Below, in pieces: positions 52,380-64,000 of a DNA stretch of 64,000 bases (position 1 is the stretch's first letter; every line of letters begins with the position of its first letter). Source of the DNA: Bolinopsis microptera (taxonomy: Eukaryota > Ctenophora > Tentaculata > Lobata > Bolinopsidae); NCBI RefSeq assembly GCF_026151205.1, contig NC_087075.1, positions 5,820,858 through 5,884,857 on the forward strand, read 5' to 3'. Below the pieces are notes generated by a model. The model was not told the origin of the DNA, did not search any database, and saw only the letters and a list, made by a program, of their open reading frames with translations. The position numbers and the translations under genes were made by a program.

Positions 52380-55300
52380 ATGACAGTAGCTGATCCAGAG
52401 CCTGTCGGCCCAGACTTTAAAGAAACGGTACAACTGCAGTTAGACTCGTTCAAGGAAAACACTGACGATGAGGTGAACACGAGAAACATAATTTTCTCGT
52501 TTATTAGTGCTGTCTACAATCTTGTATCATCTTTGAATTCAAATTTCGTCAAAAACCTTTTCATATATTAGGACGCAATGAAACTACCGGACCACGATGT
52601 ATGGGGACTTGCCACCCCATGGCAACATTAAAATATATCGACTCCCCATATCCAAAAAATTTTTAATTTCCTACATTCTCAATTTTTTCGTTTTCTGTGG
52701 CCCACTCGCTTCGCTCGCATAAAAAGTCTTTGTATTCGCGCGGTTCAAAGATTTTTCATGGCGGATTCCAGATTCTCAATTTTACTTTTTTAGGGCCCGG
52801 AATTCTTTTTAATAGATAGTCCTAGGTTACTTTTGGGGGCGAAGCCCCCGAAAATTTTGGAAATTTAAACTAGATTTGGCCTCCTGGAACGAATCTGACA
52901 ATGGAGAACGATTTTAGCATACTTTTTTCTGATTTCAATTTTTATTGGGATAAATTGTCTGGATTCTAGAATCCCTAAACACTTGGCTTAACTAAAGCAC
53001 GAAATAGGAGACAGCATGAAGTATCAAGAGTTTATAATTTTGGCAAAAATGTTTTCTCATCTACTACCATCACTTTCTGCTTTCAAGCTATAAACTAATC
53101 AGGGACGTAGCCAGGATTTTTCTTTGAGGGGGGCTGTCGGCGAGCGAAGCGAGCCGACGCGTCCAAACCAGCTTCGCAGCGAGCGAAGCGAGCAAGCTGT
53201 GGCAGGGGTCTGGGGGCGCAGCCCCCAGCGGGGTCCAGGGGCGGAGCCCCCCGGAAATTTTTTGCGAAACAGGGTGTTTAAGACGACATTTGGCATTAAA
53301 GAAATTTGTAGGACAGCAATAAACTGGGATTGAAAAGAATCAAGTACTCACGTAAATATGGTAACTTCACAACAGCAATCTGCATTCTCCAATCAGAATT
53401 TACGACTTACTCAGGCCTCATCGTCTTAAGATTTTTACATTTCCTACGGTCTAGGGGACACTATTGACTATTTATAGAAGTCTTCTAGAATGTTTGCTTG
53501 GATTTTATGACAGATATTTACTAATCCACAGTTCAAATCTTTGACTGACTGCAGTCATAAACACAGCCCAGTTACCAGGCGACCATGGGGACTAGGGGGC
53601 TTATCTTTTTTCTGGGGTTCGATTTTTTCCGGGGGGGCTGCCGCCCCCCTTGCCCCCCCCCCCCCCCCTGTCTATGTGCCTGAAACTAATACAGGGTTAA
53701 GGGAATTTGGAGAAGGAAGCAAGTATGAGACCAAATATTCAAGAAGTGGTTAGTGGTTACTTGATGCTTAGTGGTTACTTGATGCACAGATTTTGTAGCT
53801 AATAGCAACAAACTTTGGTCTGTGAAACGAAATTTGATAGACTGGATCAGTGGATCCCTGACTGAGGACATTTAAATAACGGACCAGCAACTTTTAGTCT
53901 GCTCTTTCACTTAAATTCCTACTGAAATATTATCGAAAATTCTCAGAGTTGGCTCTCGAATTTCCTACTTTTTGTCAAAAATTTCCTACTTTTAAAAATT
54001 TCCTACATTCTTAGAATGCGAGAATGCGGGTTTTTGGATATGGGATCGACTCTGTTACATCGTTTCCTGTTAATATAAAACTCCGTTACAAAATGAACTG
54101 GGACATAATATGCGGTTGCAGAGTTCTAAGACGAAAATTTCAATGTTGGATGTTACCATGACGACGGTTATCATGACGACGGTTACCATGACCACAACTA
54201 CCCACAGGTACTCCGATTTCCCAGCTGTTTTGAAGCTCACGAACAGAGTTACATTATTGAGGAGGCAAAGAAAATGGGACTGAACGGAAAAAGTATTGGG
54301 AAGAGCTGCAACAAACACGTGTCAATTACCCGACCTGTATCTTACACTGAGGTTATTTTACATTTTGTTATTTCTTAGTTATTTACCAGATCTGAAATAA
54401 TGCGATCTAAAGTTAGAGTCAGTTAGTAAGAATTATTAAAATGGTGCCCATTTATTCCCCATTTTTTGGTCAAATGGACAACGATGGTTTTAACAAAATT
54501 CATATAAAGTTCAATGAATTATGATATCAAATGTTTTATAAAATTCTGGGAGACTACTCTTAATCAAGTGCAATAAAAGCTTCTGAACTGTGTTATTCCA
54601 TAACTAACGTCACTAGTTAATACATTTCAGTGCGACTCACATAACATGAAGTTACGAGATTCAAGTGTCAGCCAGATCCACATGTTATTACGAGACCTTC
54701 CTGTCAAACCTACTGAGCTTACTGATTTACAGGTTAGTTAATTGTTTAATGAGTTAATTGTTTAATTAGTTAATTATTTAAAAGTTAAAATTAGCGTTTG
54801 TCAATCAATGAGTCAAATCAGCGGTTTGATTAGTCGTTGTTTTTTATTTATTATGACAGTATCAACCAATTAGGTGATTTAAAAGTTCCTTACTTGTTAC
54901 TTGTTTATTCAGACATCTTTGCCAATATAAACTTCTAATGAAAAGGAAACTCAGTCTAACTTGTATCATTATAAAATAGATGGCAACGTTATCCTTGTTA
55001 CAGTTACAGTTATCCTTGTTTTACTACGGTGTATGTGGAAATAAAGAAGTCTTAATGAATCGGGGTTTTGTGTGTTCACATAATGTATCTAAAGGCTTAT
55101 TTGGAGAAAGGAAATGACTGTGCTGAATCGGGGTTTTACTGTACATGGTTACGTTTGTGATGAGGGCAGATTAATAAACTGATCAATTATGTATTTAATT
55201 GAATTTATAATTAATTAATCACAGGCACAGGTAGAATATCCAGCGGGGACACAGCAACTTACAAACGCCTCCAACGAGCAAAAGTAAGCTTTGCGGTAAA

Positions 55301-56791
55301 ATACCATTTAAATCAAAATTTGGAAACGTTTTGTACACATTTATTTTTATTTTTAAAAGAGTCCTCTTATTCTAAGAATATATTGTTATTAGAAGCGTGG
55401 CGTGAAGTAAGGAATAGTAAAGAAGTCCCCTTTCACGACAAATAAAATTAAATTGACATAAATATTAAATTAATGATCGTATTTCAATTTAATTTCTTGA
55501 CCACTAAGTTTCCCGTTGTATTGACGATTATCGATTTTGGCAGTCAAAGCAAATTCTTGGTGAAACTAATTATTATCCTGCCAGTTATTTGCAGCTATAT
55601 ATATTTGCATGGCTGCCAAAGGATTATAATGCGTCACAAAATAAGTTATTTTGATTTAATTTGAAAATTGTTTAGCCCCTCAAGCCACAACTCTTTGTTA
55701 CGTAGACCACATGGTAATTTAATGCGCGGCTCGCGCGAGCTTTAGTAAGTGATCACAACACCCAGGTTTTTTGCGATACTCCTTGTTAAAAGTCCATCTT
55801 TTCATCACTTCGATATTAGCGTGTTATGCCGCGCGAAAGGTGAGTCGCACACCTTAACACATTTCTTGGTCCAGATGTGGTGACATCACTCAGCTATGGG
55901 CGAACCCTAAATAGATGATACCTAGTTTGATGATTAAAGTTTTTAAACATTCCTCTCTGCATTCATCTTACAGATTAACCAAGTGATTAATCAAATCTCC
56001 CCCATGCCCAGATTTAAAGATATGAACAGGAGGCAAATGGGGAAACTGTTCAACGCAAATACCATGACTATTCCTAGCAGACCACAAACAACCGATGTCA
56101 ACTACTTAGAAGGTATGTATTGATATATTATAGGTAGTTTCTCAAGCCATTGATCAAATTGCTCGGAGGGGGAAGCCTCTCTCTAGATTCTAGATGTTCG
56201 GCTTCATTACAACCGTGTCCACATTTGATTTAACTCCATAAATAAGGTGTACACAACTAACACAATGTTTGTTTGTAGCTCGACAGAGATTAATGATATG
56301 TCAGAAGAGAGATGTTATCCTGCAGACGGTGATGGAGAACCAAGTGGTGATAATATCGGGGGATACAGGATGTGGTAAAACCACCCAGGTGAGACAAACA
56401 CTGATTTTATCGTTTTTTTTTCTGGCTTACAGTTCTCAAGTAACGGGAGTAACAGATCAGTGAGACATCTCGTAACCTTCTGATGGATTATCAGACGTAC
56501 GTACCTAGAAATGTGGAGAGGCATTTGGACGAAAACTATTTTGAGTTGGCTCACTCGATTTTCTCCACCCAAGAAGTGATCGTTGAAATAGCAGAGATAA
56601 GTTTTACTCCCCCCCCCCCCATCTCCATCCTGTTACACTCTTCCACCACACTACCACTACTAACCACTCTTCCACCACAGGTACCACAATACATCCTAGA
56701 AGAAGCTACAGCAAACCAGTCTCACTGCTTCATGTATGTGACTCAGCCACGTCGTATTGCTGCTATAGCTGCTGCTGAACGGGTCTCACAG
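52380..56791 (+). CDS. YTHDC2: YTHDC2-like R3H/DExH RNA helicase, N-terminal exons only
   Basis: Exons: 52380-52472 (MTVADPEPV.., LQLDSFKENTDDE), 54208-54352 (VLRFPSCFEAHEQSYIIEEA.., the R3H core), 54631-54732, 55225-55283, 55974-56112, 56279-56388 (Walker A GDTGCGKTTQ), 56681-56791 (VPQYILEEAT.., motif Ia TQPRRIAAIAAAERVS). R3H followed by a DExH ATPase is the YTHDC2 arrangement; YTHDC2 is a 3'-5' RNA helicase of meiotic germ cells. The DEAH box and everything after it (ankyrin, HA2, YTH) were not found in the window. Two breaks: four Gs at 54298-54301 put the end of the R3H exon out of frame by one, and exons 4 and 5 do not join in phase. Either assembly indels or decay could explain this. 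Confidence 0.7.
52645..54044. mobile_element. DNA transposon with CCCATATCC TIRs, hosting a nested element
   Basis: Ends CCCATATCCAAAAA and TTTTTGGATATGGG, flanked by a perfect 8-bp duplication ATCGACTC (52637-52644 and 54045-54052). Both subterminal regions contain 'atttcctacattct' in opposite orientation. It sits in the first intron of the YTHDC2-like gene. The inner region 53100-53682 is a second, younger element. No transposase ORF. Confidence 0.85.
53100..53682. mobile_element. hAT-type MITE nested in another transposon
   Basis: A 583-bp element with diverged inverted ends CAGGGACGTAGCCAGG and CCTGTCTATGTGCCTG and a perfect 8-bp duplication AAACTAAT (53092-53099 and 53683-53690). The interior has GC-rich palindromic pieces ('gggggcgcagccccc', 'ggggcggagcccc') and a poly-C tract near 53650-53669. 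Frames open across it are not genes. Confidence 0.87.
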
Positions 56792-56977
56792 GTACTTACT
56801 TGTTACTGTAGATAAGTGCTTTAAATTTAGAGTCTACTTTGATCATATGAGATCATAACATAATTTTAAACTAATTACAACACTACAAATCTATTACATT
56901 TATTGAGTATTATGTAACGTGATGGAAACGTTTTAAACGGGTAAAAGCCGATCCAAACCCTGGCTCCATAACATTAA

Positions 56978-57210
56978 CCCATTAGGGACGATAGGGTCGT
57001 TTTTATGACCCACCTTTTCTAGACGAAAAACCAAATTACTAAACGCTATAACGAATCTATAGCATATATACTCAAAATTTATTGGGCTTCATTATATGTA
57101 GCCCAATAAATTTTGAGCATATATGCTATAGATTCGTTATAGCGTTTAGTAATTTGGTTTTTCGTCTAGAAAAGGTGGGTCATAAAAACGACCCTATCGT
57201 CCCTAATGGG
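56978..57210. mobile_element. Palindromic TTAA MITE (piggyBac-like)
   Basis: The 233-bp element is almost entirely one inverted repeat, starting CCCATTAGGGACGATAGG and ending with its complement, around a short centre near 'cttcattatatgtag'. TTAA flanks both ends (56974-56977 and 57211-57214). Termini CCC..GGG with TTAA are characteristic of piggyBac-family elements. Confidence 0.88.
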
Positions 57211-57214
57211 TTAA

Positions 57215-60130
57215 CATGAACGTCTCCTTTAAATATGTATTGAAAAGCTCTAATAGTACAGTGCAGTGGTGCGAGAAAAACTAATTCCATTGTTCGACTA
57301 AATGGATTATTTTCACTAAATACTTAAATAAAATTGTATATTGCAAATATAGTAAAAACATTCAGTTTTAAACTTTTAAAAGCTTTTCCTGGTATACCGT
57401 GCCAACAAGGAACTCGCCCCTTCTTAAACCCTTAGTAGACTTTCCGGATATATTACATCTGTCCTTTTAAGACATTTTGTTGGACTTTATACCTAGTGCT
57501 GAAACCTTTTTGCTTGATGTTGATATTCATACGTGGCTATTTTTGGTAGGGGCGCCATTTAAGGGCGAATTCTCGGTACGTGCCTGAGTATTGCAATTCA
57601 GGAGGCGCCCGATTGTTCGTGCTATTGTATTTAACATGAACTTCATAAGTGTTGGTAGAACATTATTTTATGTTATCAAGTTATATGAAACAATAAAATT
57701 TCAGAGTTCTTTAGATTTTTCTGGAATTATGGTCTATAACAAGGATTCCATTACCTTCATACTTTCCTGTCTCATTACTATGTTAAATGTCTTAAAGTAT
57801 TTTACAAGCTTTATAATTAATATGTTAAATGTTTTTAAGTATCATGTAAGGTTTGTTATGTTAAATGTTTTAAAACTTATCATATAAGGTTTGAAGGGGT
57901 AAGGTTTTGAAGGCGTTGAGACTCGACCATGTGCATTGCTCATGTTTACCTCGCACAGTTTTGTGTTTTTCGCTCCAATTTTGCTTACCCTGACCCTTAA
58001 CGATTAGGGATGCTGTCCCGCACCCTTATCACTGAATTTATTCTGACACTCCATATTTTTTCAATGTCCTATTTTATAAACGTCCGATAGCTGTTCTAAA
58101 ATGAACGCAGTTAGAAAATCAGTACTTATTTAAAATTTTTCAATGCAGGACATTTCGGCCCGTTTTGAATATGCAAGGCATAATTTTATCACAAGAGAAT
58201 TAGAGATCAATTACAGATGGATAACTCATCACGTGGGGACTATATGACAAAAGGAATGTAATCATCAGGTATCTCGCACCTAACAATTGGTTTACTTGTT
58301 TGAACATTTGACGCATTAAAAATCGCTGAAAAAAGCTGGTCTGGAAATATTTTTGAATGTGGAATGTTAAACTGATAGTTGGATAATATCCGGTTGGAAG
58401 AGACAAGGACAAATGAAACAGGAAGTTAGGAATGTAGGCACATTTTCGGGGTCAACGCCATCTTCAGGCTCAAATTATTTGTTATATATAGTAGTGTTGA
58501 AAGTATTAAAAGTATTATCCAACTATGAGTATTTCAATCATGAGACTAATAAACAGCGAACTACTCCATCATTTGGAATGTTAAAGTTAAACGTTTAGTT
58601 TCTTCCACCTTTGGTGAAACGTCAAGTCACCATTCCCTTCTTTTCTCAGTTGCTCTTCTCCCTTGATCGCCTACCATGACCATGACAAAATTTCTATTAA
58701 GCAATCCAATTCTAACAGGAACACCAAAGTATTTGGACCTGTTGAAGCTAACCAATTACCAAAGGTATGTTCAGTTCTGCATACTTAACTGTAAAACTAG
58801 GCTCATCGGATTAAGATTTACCATGCTATATGAATCAACATTCAAGTAGGATACTTCAGCAGCTATGTTGAAAATGCAATTTTAAAGAATCCCCCACGCC
58901 CATCACTTTTATTCTGAGCGACTTTTTGAATTGACCACTTATTTGTTGGCCACAAACTGGATAAGTAATTTAATTTAAATTAAACTGCCGTTTAAAACGA
59001 ATGCTTTTACGTCGCTTTTTTATTGAAACAATTAATGCTTGTTACTAGATCATATTAATGAACGTCTCGTCTCCTTAATTGATTACAATTTGCTCGAAAT
59101 AGAGACACTGATCTAAGTTCGCTTAAATAGCTATAATTCTTCCTAATGTTCTGAATCAACGATTAAAGTGGTCGTGGTTACGTTTTGTTGGAACATAGCT
59201 GGTAAATATCCTGAAGTAAGCGAAATCATTGATTAGCACTCATTAGGCTTTATTAATCTAATGAATGAAAATACCCAACCCTGTACTGTCAAAATCCTCT
59301 TTTAAACGTAGATTAAGAAATTTTGTAATGCGTTTCAATTTAATCCGGTGTTTTTCTGAAGTCTTTCAATTTGAGGTTCCAAGGGTTCGCGAAGCCCTCT
59401 CTGCATACCTTGACAGTTAGCATATGTGCCTTAATTTGGATAGAATTTCTACAATTTGTGATTTTTTATCAGACTCGAGGGTTAACTGTGGGCCAGCCTC
59501 TATTAAACTGGCATCCCCCTATTAAAATTATTCCTCTATATCGGATGTCGGCAAAGTTTTAAAACCGACTAACACTGTAACTGCAGTGTTATTTATCAGT
59601 TATTTATCATTTGACCAACCTTTGGTATTCTATCGGCACAATCGTTGAGTAGTGTACTAGCTGAATCGTGGTTTCACTCCTTCAACAGATATAATATACG
59701 TTCACTGTCAACAGATAACTGACGGTCAGTACTTTGATTATAAAGGCGTATGTTTGCGCAGATTGTCTTCATATTGAAGTAGGCACGCACGCGCCACGCA
59801 GCACGCACGATAGGTCACCCGTATTTAGTATGTCATGCTTTCAGTCAGTCATTAATCCTTACAATTAATTATTGTTACTTTTGGTAACATGTCGTGGGAC
59901 GTGAAAAAAATGTGTGTCAATCTTTGAAGCCTGGAAATCATAATTCACTGACAAACGTGTCACTTGTCAGCAATGCCTTATTTGGTAACGTGTGAACGAT
60001 CCTCAATGAGTTTCAATTATTATTACGTTACGAAATTCAACGCATACACAGTATCGCTTCAGAATTAAAATATTAACTATAACGACTCCTGTCATAATTA
60101 GGTGCAAGGTCATATATATATTATATATTG
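57215..60130. other. Stretch without a recognised gene
   Basis: No further helicase exon was recognised. A copy of the short retroelement 3' tail (AGTAGTGTTGAAAGTATTAA) lies near 58490. The piece 58650-58764 has exon-like borders (ttttctcag, AAAG|GTATGT) but does not fit the helicase's phase or sequence. Confidence 0.5.
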
Positions 60131-60143
60131 AGTTTAAACTCAC

Positions 60144-63100
60144 GGACACGTTCATTGAAGTTTGAGGAAATTGGTAAATTTCTAAAACAGCGTTTTTGAC
60201 GATAGTGGTTTACTTTTAACAATTATTAATCTAGCGTGTTCATAAGTTCTGAACATTAGCCACGTGACCCATACTCCCATATGCACTGCTCAAAAATAAA
60301 ATGTATTGCTTTTAGGCACTATTATGTAAAAAATGTCACATTTTTGTGACATTGTTTACCATAGCTGCCCAATTAGCATTTTTTGGTCTAAAATATAGTA
60401 GATTAGGTCAATCTAACAATTATGATACAATGTAGGCCTAAAGGGCAGTGATCGAACGGCTTTAAGGCAACATTTCGTAAACTTTGTCACACTCAGAATA
60501 CGGGACCTCTTTTCTACTGTGAGGTGTCCTCAAAACCCTTTCAACTCATTATTTGATAGTTCTTCTGCCAATCATAGCCCTAAAATATGTTGTTTTGGAA
60601 AATTAACAAATACATGCACTTGGCTATTGGGAAATGATGTAAATTCTGTCACATTATATGGAATTTGAAATTCTGGGTGAATTTCCGAAATCATTTATAT
60701 CTGATTTTGGTTTGGAAGGCGGGAAAACTCTATATGAGGACGATACACGGATACAGTTGATTGAAGTATAGGGCAGTTGATGTAAACATCGTCACAAAAT
60801 GATACGAAATCGTAAATGGACACGTTCATGTTGAAGTTTAAGGATATTGGTAAACCAAAAAAAATAACGTGTTCAGAAGTTCTGGACATTAGCCACGTGA
60901 CCCATACTTCCATATGCACTGCTCAGAAATAAAATTTATTGTTTTTAGGCACTATAATGTAAAAAATGTCACATTTTTGTGACTGTGTTAACCATAGCTG
61001 CCCAATTAGCATTTTTTTGGTTTAAAATATAGTAGATTAGGTCATTCTAACAATTGTGATACAACATTTGGCTAAAGGGCAGGGATCGAACGGTTTTAAG
61101 GCAATATTTCGTAAACTTTGTCACACTCAGAATACGATACCTCTTTTCTACTGTGAGGTGTCCTCAAAACCCTTTCAACACATTATTTGATGGTTCTTCT
61201 ACCAATCATAGCCCTAAAATATGTTGTTTTGAAAAGTTAGCAAATACATGCACTTATTGGGAAATGATGTAAATTCTGTCACATTATATGGAATTTAAAA
61301 TTTTGGGTAAATTGCCGAAATCATTTATATCTGATTTTGGTTTGGAAGGCGGGAAAACTGTATATAAGGACGATGCACGGATAGAACTGATTCAAGTATA
61401 GGGCAGTTGATGTAAAAATTGTCACAATAATAATAAGGGCAGTTGATATGAAAGAAAATCTATCTAACTAATGCAATGGCTGATGTGACGAAATTTACAT
61501 TTTTTTGAACTTATTTTGAAGAAACATGCCTCGATTAGAATTCAATATTCTTCCAGGAATTATTAGTAGGTTATTATTCAGCAAATCAGAACTCAAGTTT
61601 AACAATTCTGAGTTTAATTTTACTAAGTTACCGAAATGTGACGAAATTCACTTTTCCTGCCCCAACAGTATAATTTCAATGTGATGAAAAATGGGCATGG
61701 GTTTCTATATTTCCTTATCTCTGAATTAATCATTTCAAACTATAATTAGGACTGTTGATGTGAAAGAAAGTGTATCTAAATTTTACAATGACGTATTTGA
61801 CAAAATTTACATTTCTTGACCCTATTTTGAAGAACCATACCCCGATTAGAATTCAATATTCTTCCAGGAATTATTAGTAGGTTATTATTCAGCAGATCAT
61901 CAGAACTCAAGTTTGACAATTCTGAGTTTAATTATACTAAGTTACCGAAATGTGACGAAATTCACTTTTCCTGCCCCAAAAGTATAATTTCAATGTGATG
62001 TAAAATGGGCATGGGTTTCTATATTTCTTTTATCTCCGAATTAATCATTTCAAACTATAATTAGGACTGTTGATGTGAAAGAAAATGTATCTAAATTTTA
62101 CAATGACGTATGTGACGAAATTTACATTTCTTGACCCTATTTTGAAGAACCATACCCCGATTAGAATTCAATATTCTTCCAGGAATTATTGGTAGGTTAT
62201 TTTTCAGCAAATCAGAACTCAAGTTTAACAATGCTGAGTTTGATATCACTAATTTACCGAAATGTGACGAAATTTACTTTTCCTGCCCCAACAGTATAAT
62301 TTCAATGTGATGAAAAATGGGCATGGGTTTCTATATTTCCTGTATAAATCCATTCCAACTATAATAAGGGCAGTTGATATGAAAGAAAATCTATCTAACT
62401 AATGCAATGGCTGATGTGACGAAATTTACATTTCTTGCCCCTATTTTGAAGAATCATACCTCAATTAGTATATAATGTTACTTTATCACCATCACTATGT
62501 CGATAAATTAGTTATTTTGCCAACACGGAGCAAATAAAGTTATTATTTTTTTTTGTGACGAAATTTACAAATTTTTACCCTGTTCAGGTGTTGAAATTTA
62601 TCCAATGTTAACATATCACATTATCACTGCCATATAATAATTTATATGACCGGCGTATGGTTGAAATATTGTTAATTGACCCATAGTACGTAATATAGGG
62701 TGTTTAAGTTGGTATACTAATATTTACTCAATTTCACACATGTTGAGATATCATACAAATTTATGTGACTAAATTTACCTATTTCTGCCTTCTGTATTTG
62801 TATTTGCCTATAACAATGAAATATGTGAACAATTCCAAACACATTCAGCTCACAAAATAATGCTAGACTGTTCGGCATTTCTTGTCAGGATGTCATAAAC
62901 ATCCCTCATATAAATTTCTTAAATGTGTGACAGAGTTTACATGGAGCTACCATTTAAGGAAAAAAGTCGCTAAATATGTAGATAATAGTCATATACAGCT
63001 ATTCTATGAATTGGAAATTCGAAAATTTGGTCAAACACGGCAACAAGGGGTCCATATAAACTCCGTCACGTTTTTATAGTGTGACAAAGTTTACAACTCA

Positions 63101-63298
63101 CTGCCGGCCGCATTTAAGCGATATCTTATCGTCTGATATAGATATCGTTATGCGACAAAGTTTATCTAGAGGATGAAACGATTATCTTAGGGTAAGAGGG
63201 TTTATATAGTTTCATAGTGTGACACATTTTACATCATCGTGCCGTTCAGTAGGGTCACTAATATTTACCAATATCCTCAAACTTCAATGAACGTGTCC
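60144..63298. mobile_element. 3.15-kb TIR element made of TGTGACGAAATTTACA-like repeats
   Basis: The ends are inverted repeats: GGACACGTTCATTGAAGTTT at the left, its complement at the right, with similarity for about 38 bp. TTAA follows the right end (63299-63302) and lies 6 bp outside the left end (60134-60137). The left half is two tandem units with a 674-bp period (60144 and 60818). The right half has four units of about 310 bp (starting near 61437, 61749, 62065 and 62367). Throughout, a motif TGTGAC(G/A)AA(A/G)TTTACA occurs 20 or more times. It reads as its complement in the left half and directly in the right half. No transposase is visible; it is likely a non-autonomous DNA element. Confidence 0.7.
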
Positions 63299-63540
63299 TT
63301 AAGTATTTTGATCCTACTCGATGCATCGGCACATTTTTTATGTTAAATTCCGTTAAGTGACAATTATTGTTATTAATTTTAATGCTATTCTTACTGACCT
63401 ACTCTAATTCTTAGCGCTTTTCAATATTATTTCAACCATTTCTAACTAACCTTGCTCATTGACGTTTGTGCCCAAAACCTATCGTTTTTAGTATAATCTA
63501 CATCAAAATAAAGATAATCATTTTAGCACTGAAACCGACA

Positions 63541-63963
63541 ATGTCAGAATCCACCTTGAATGCAGGTTACTCCGTAACAAAGAAGACCCTAACAATAGAC
63601 CCCAACACGGGCGACCTAACCATAGAGACATCCATGAGCCCCACATCTGACGGTTCAACCTCACGACGTTTCTCCGCAAGCAGCTTCACCAGGATGTCCT
63701 CCGCTACGTCCCAGGACTTGGAATCTGTGTTTAACAGAGGTATGGTTCCGAGGGTTTACAGGAGACCCAGCAGCTCCTCTACAGCTCGCCGTGTTTCCAG
63801 CTCCAGTGAGTCGTCCTCGTCTAATGGTTCCAATGGTTCTTCTTCTTTTCGTAAGTTTACGATTAAAGGAGGGTCTCCGGACACCCAGTTCCAACTTCTG
63901 AAGAAATTACTGCCGCAGCTGCAGCAACTCCACGACCGCACCCAAAGTCATTTTGAGCTTTGA
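63541..63963 (+). CDS. Ser-rich protein of unknown function
   Basis: The open frame begins at ATG 63541 (the frame is also open upstream to 63466) and ends at TGA 63963, giving 140 aa. It is dominated by Ser/Arg/Thr (VYRRPSSSSTARRVSSSSES), with a short C-terminal segment, QFQLLKKLLPQLQQLHDR, that could form an amphipathic helix. No family is recognised. The coding composition differs clearly from the AT-rich surroundings, which supports a real exon. It may be a complete small protein or a last exon. Confidence 0.55.
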   Translation: MSESTLNAGYSVTKKTLTIDPNTGDLTIETSMSPTSDGSTSRRFSASSFTRMSSATSQDLESVFNRGMVPRVYRRPSSSSTARRVSSSSESSSSNGSNGSSSFRKFTIKGGSPDTQFQLLKKLLPQLQQLHDRTQSHFEL

Positions 63964-64000
63964 ATCGAACAAACATGACGCGATGTATGAACGATAATCG

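Noticed and set aside
53099-53333. Arg/Gly-rich frames near 53.1-53.3 kb
   Set aside because: They fall in the GC-rich palindromic interior of a hAT-type MITE and have no domain.
58650-58764. Next exon of the YTHDC2-like helicase
   Set aside because: Borders are good (ttttctcag, GTATGT), but the frame in phase with the previous exon stops after nine codons and the open frame has no helicase similarity.

Overview
This window is nuclear genomic DNA of an invertebrate metazoan. It is AT-rich, its genes are cut by spliceosomal introns (GT..AG), and it is loaded with non-LTR retrotransposons of the L2 and CR1 type, DNA transposons with 8-bp or TTAA target duplications, satellites, and a hammerhead-ribozyme retroelement. 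Nothing bacterial was seen. The mixture (CR1/L2 LINEs, a Merlin/ISXO2-like transposase, hammerhead retrozymes, TTAGGG-type repeats, introns in conserved eukaryotic genes) would fit a cnidarian or a similar early-branching animal, but that is an inference and no species is claimed.
Region by region. 0-8 kb: a Merlin/ISXO2-like transposase on the minus strand (1.3-2.1 kb), a long GC-richer minisatellite (2.4-3.4 kb), a broken secreted jelly-roll/LamG gene copy whose tail runs into telomere-like CCCTAA repeats (3.5-4.6 kb), and a poly-G hAT MITE (5.8-6.2 kb). 8-10 kb: an intact two-exon paralogue of the jelly-roll gene with a signal peptide. 10.4-10.8 kb: a 1.5-unit tandem element with two complete hammerhead ribozymes, a tRNA-like promoter region and a 15-bp target duplication (a retrozyme). 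11.1-16.3 kb, minus strand: a YOD1/OTU1 deubiquitinase split over eight small exons, with an L2 retrotransposon in one intron and no C-terminal exon found. 17.7-18.3 kb, minus strand: the 3' end of an unidentified gene. 19.5-24.7 kb, minus strand: a complete ATG8/GABARAP gene whose second intron holds about 2.3 kb of 72-bp satellite starting at the splice donor. 24.8-28.3 kb: a retroposon with a 15-bp TSD, then an L2 element split by a hAT element. 28.6-31.1 kb: a second 72-bp repeat array, segmental duplications and pieces of an unidentified minus-strand gene. 31.7-33.8 kb: a TTAA-flanked DNA transposon. 34.1-37.6 kb: a CR1-type retrotransposon with an intact endonuclease-reverse transcriptase ORF. 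40.1-42.8 kb: two decayed retroelement fragments. 43.9-50.3 kb, plus strand: SDAD1 (SDA1 homologue, ribosome biogenesis) in 11 exons, with repeat insertions at several splice sites. 50.8-51.6 kb: a C2H2 zinc-finger gene. 52.4-56.8 kb, plus strand: the first exons of a YTHDC2-like R3H/DExH helicase, with nested DNA transposons in its introns. 57.0-57.2 kb: a palindromic TTAA MITE. 60.1-63.3 kb: a long terminal-inverted-repeat element built from repeats of a TGTGACGAAATTTACA-like motif that changes orientation at its middle. 63.5-64.0 kb: a Ser-rich ORF.
The host genes are separate housekeeping functions (ubiquitin removal, autophagy, ribosome assembly, RNA helicase) and do not form a pathway. 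What links them is the mobile DNA: in several places insertions and tandem expansions sit on or duplicate splice junctions.
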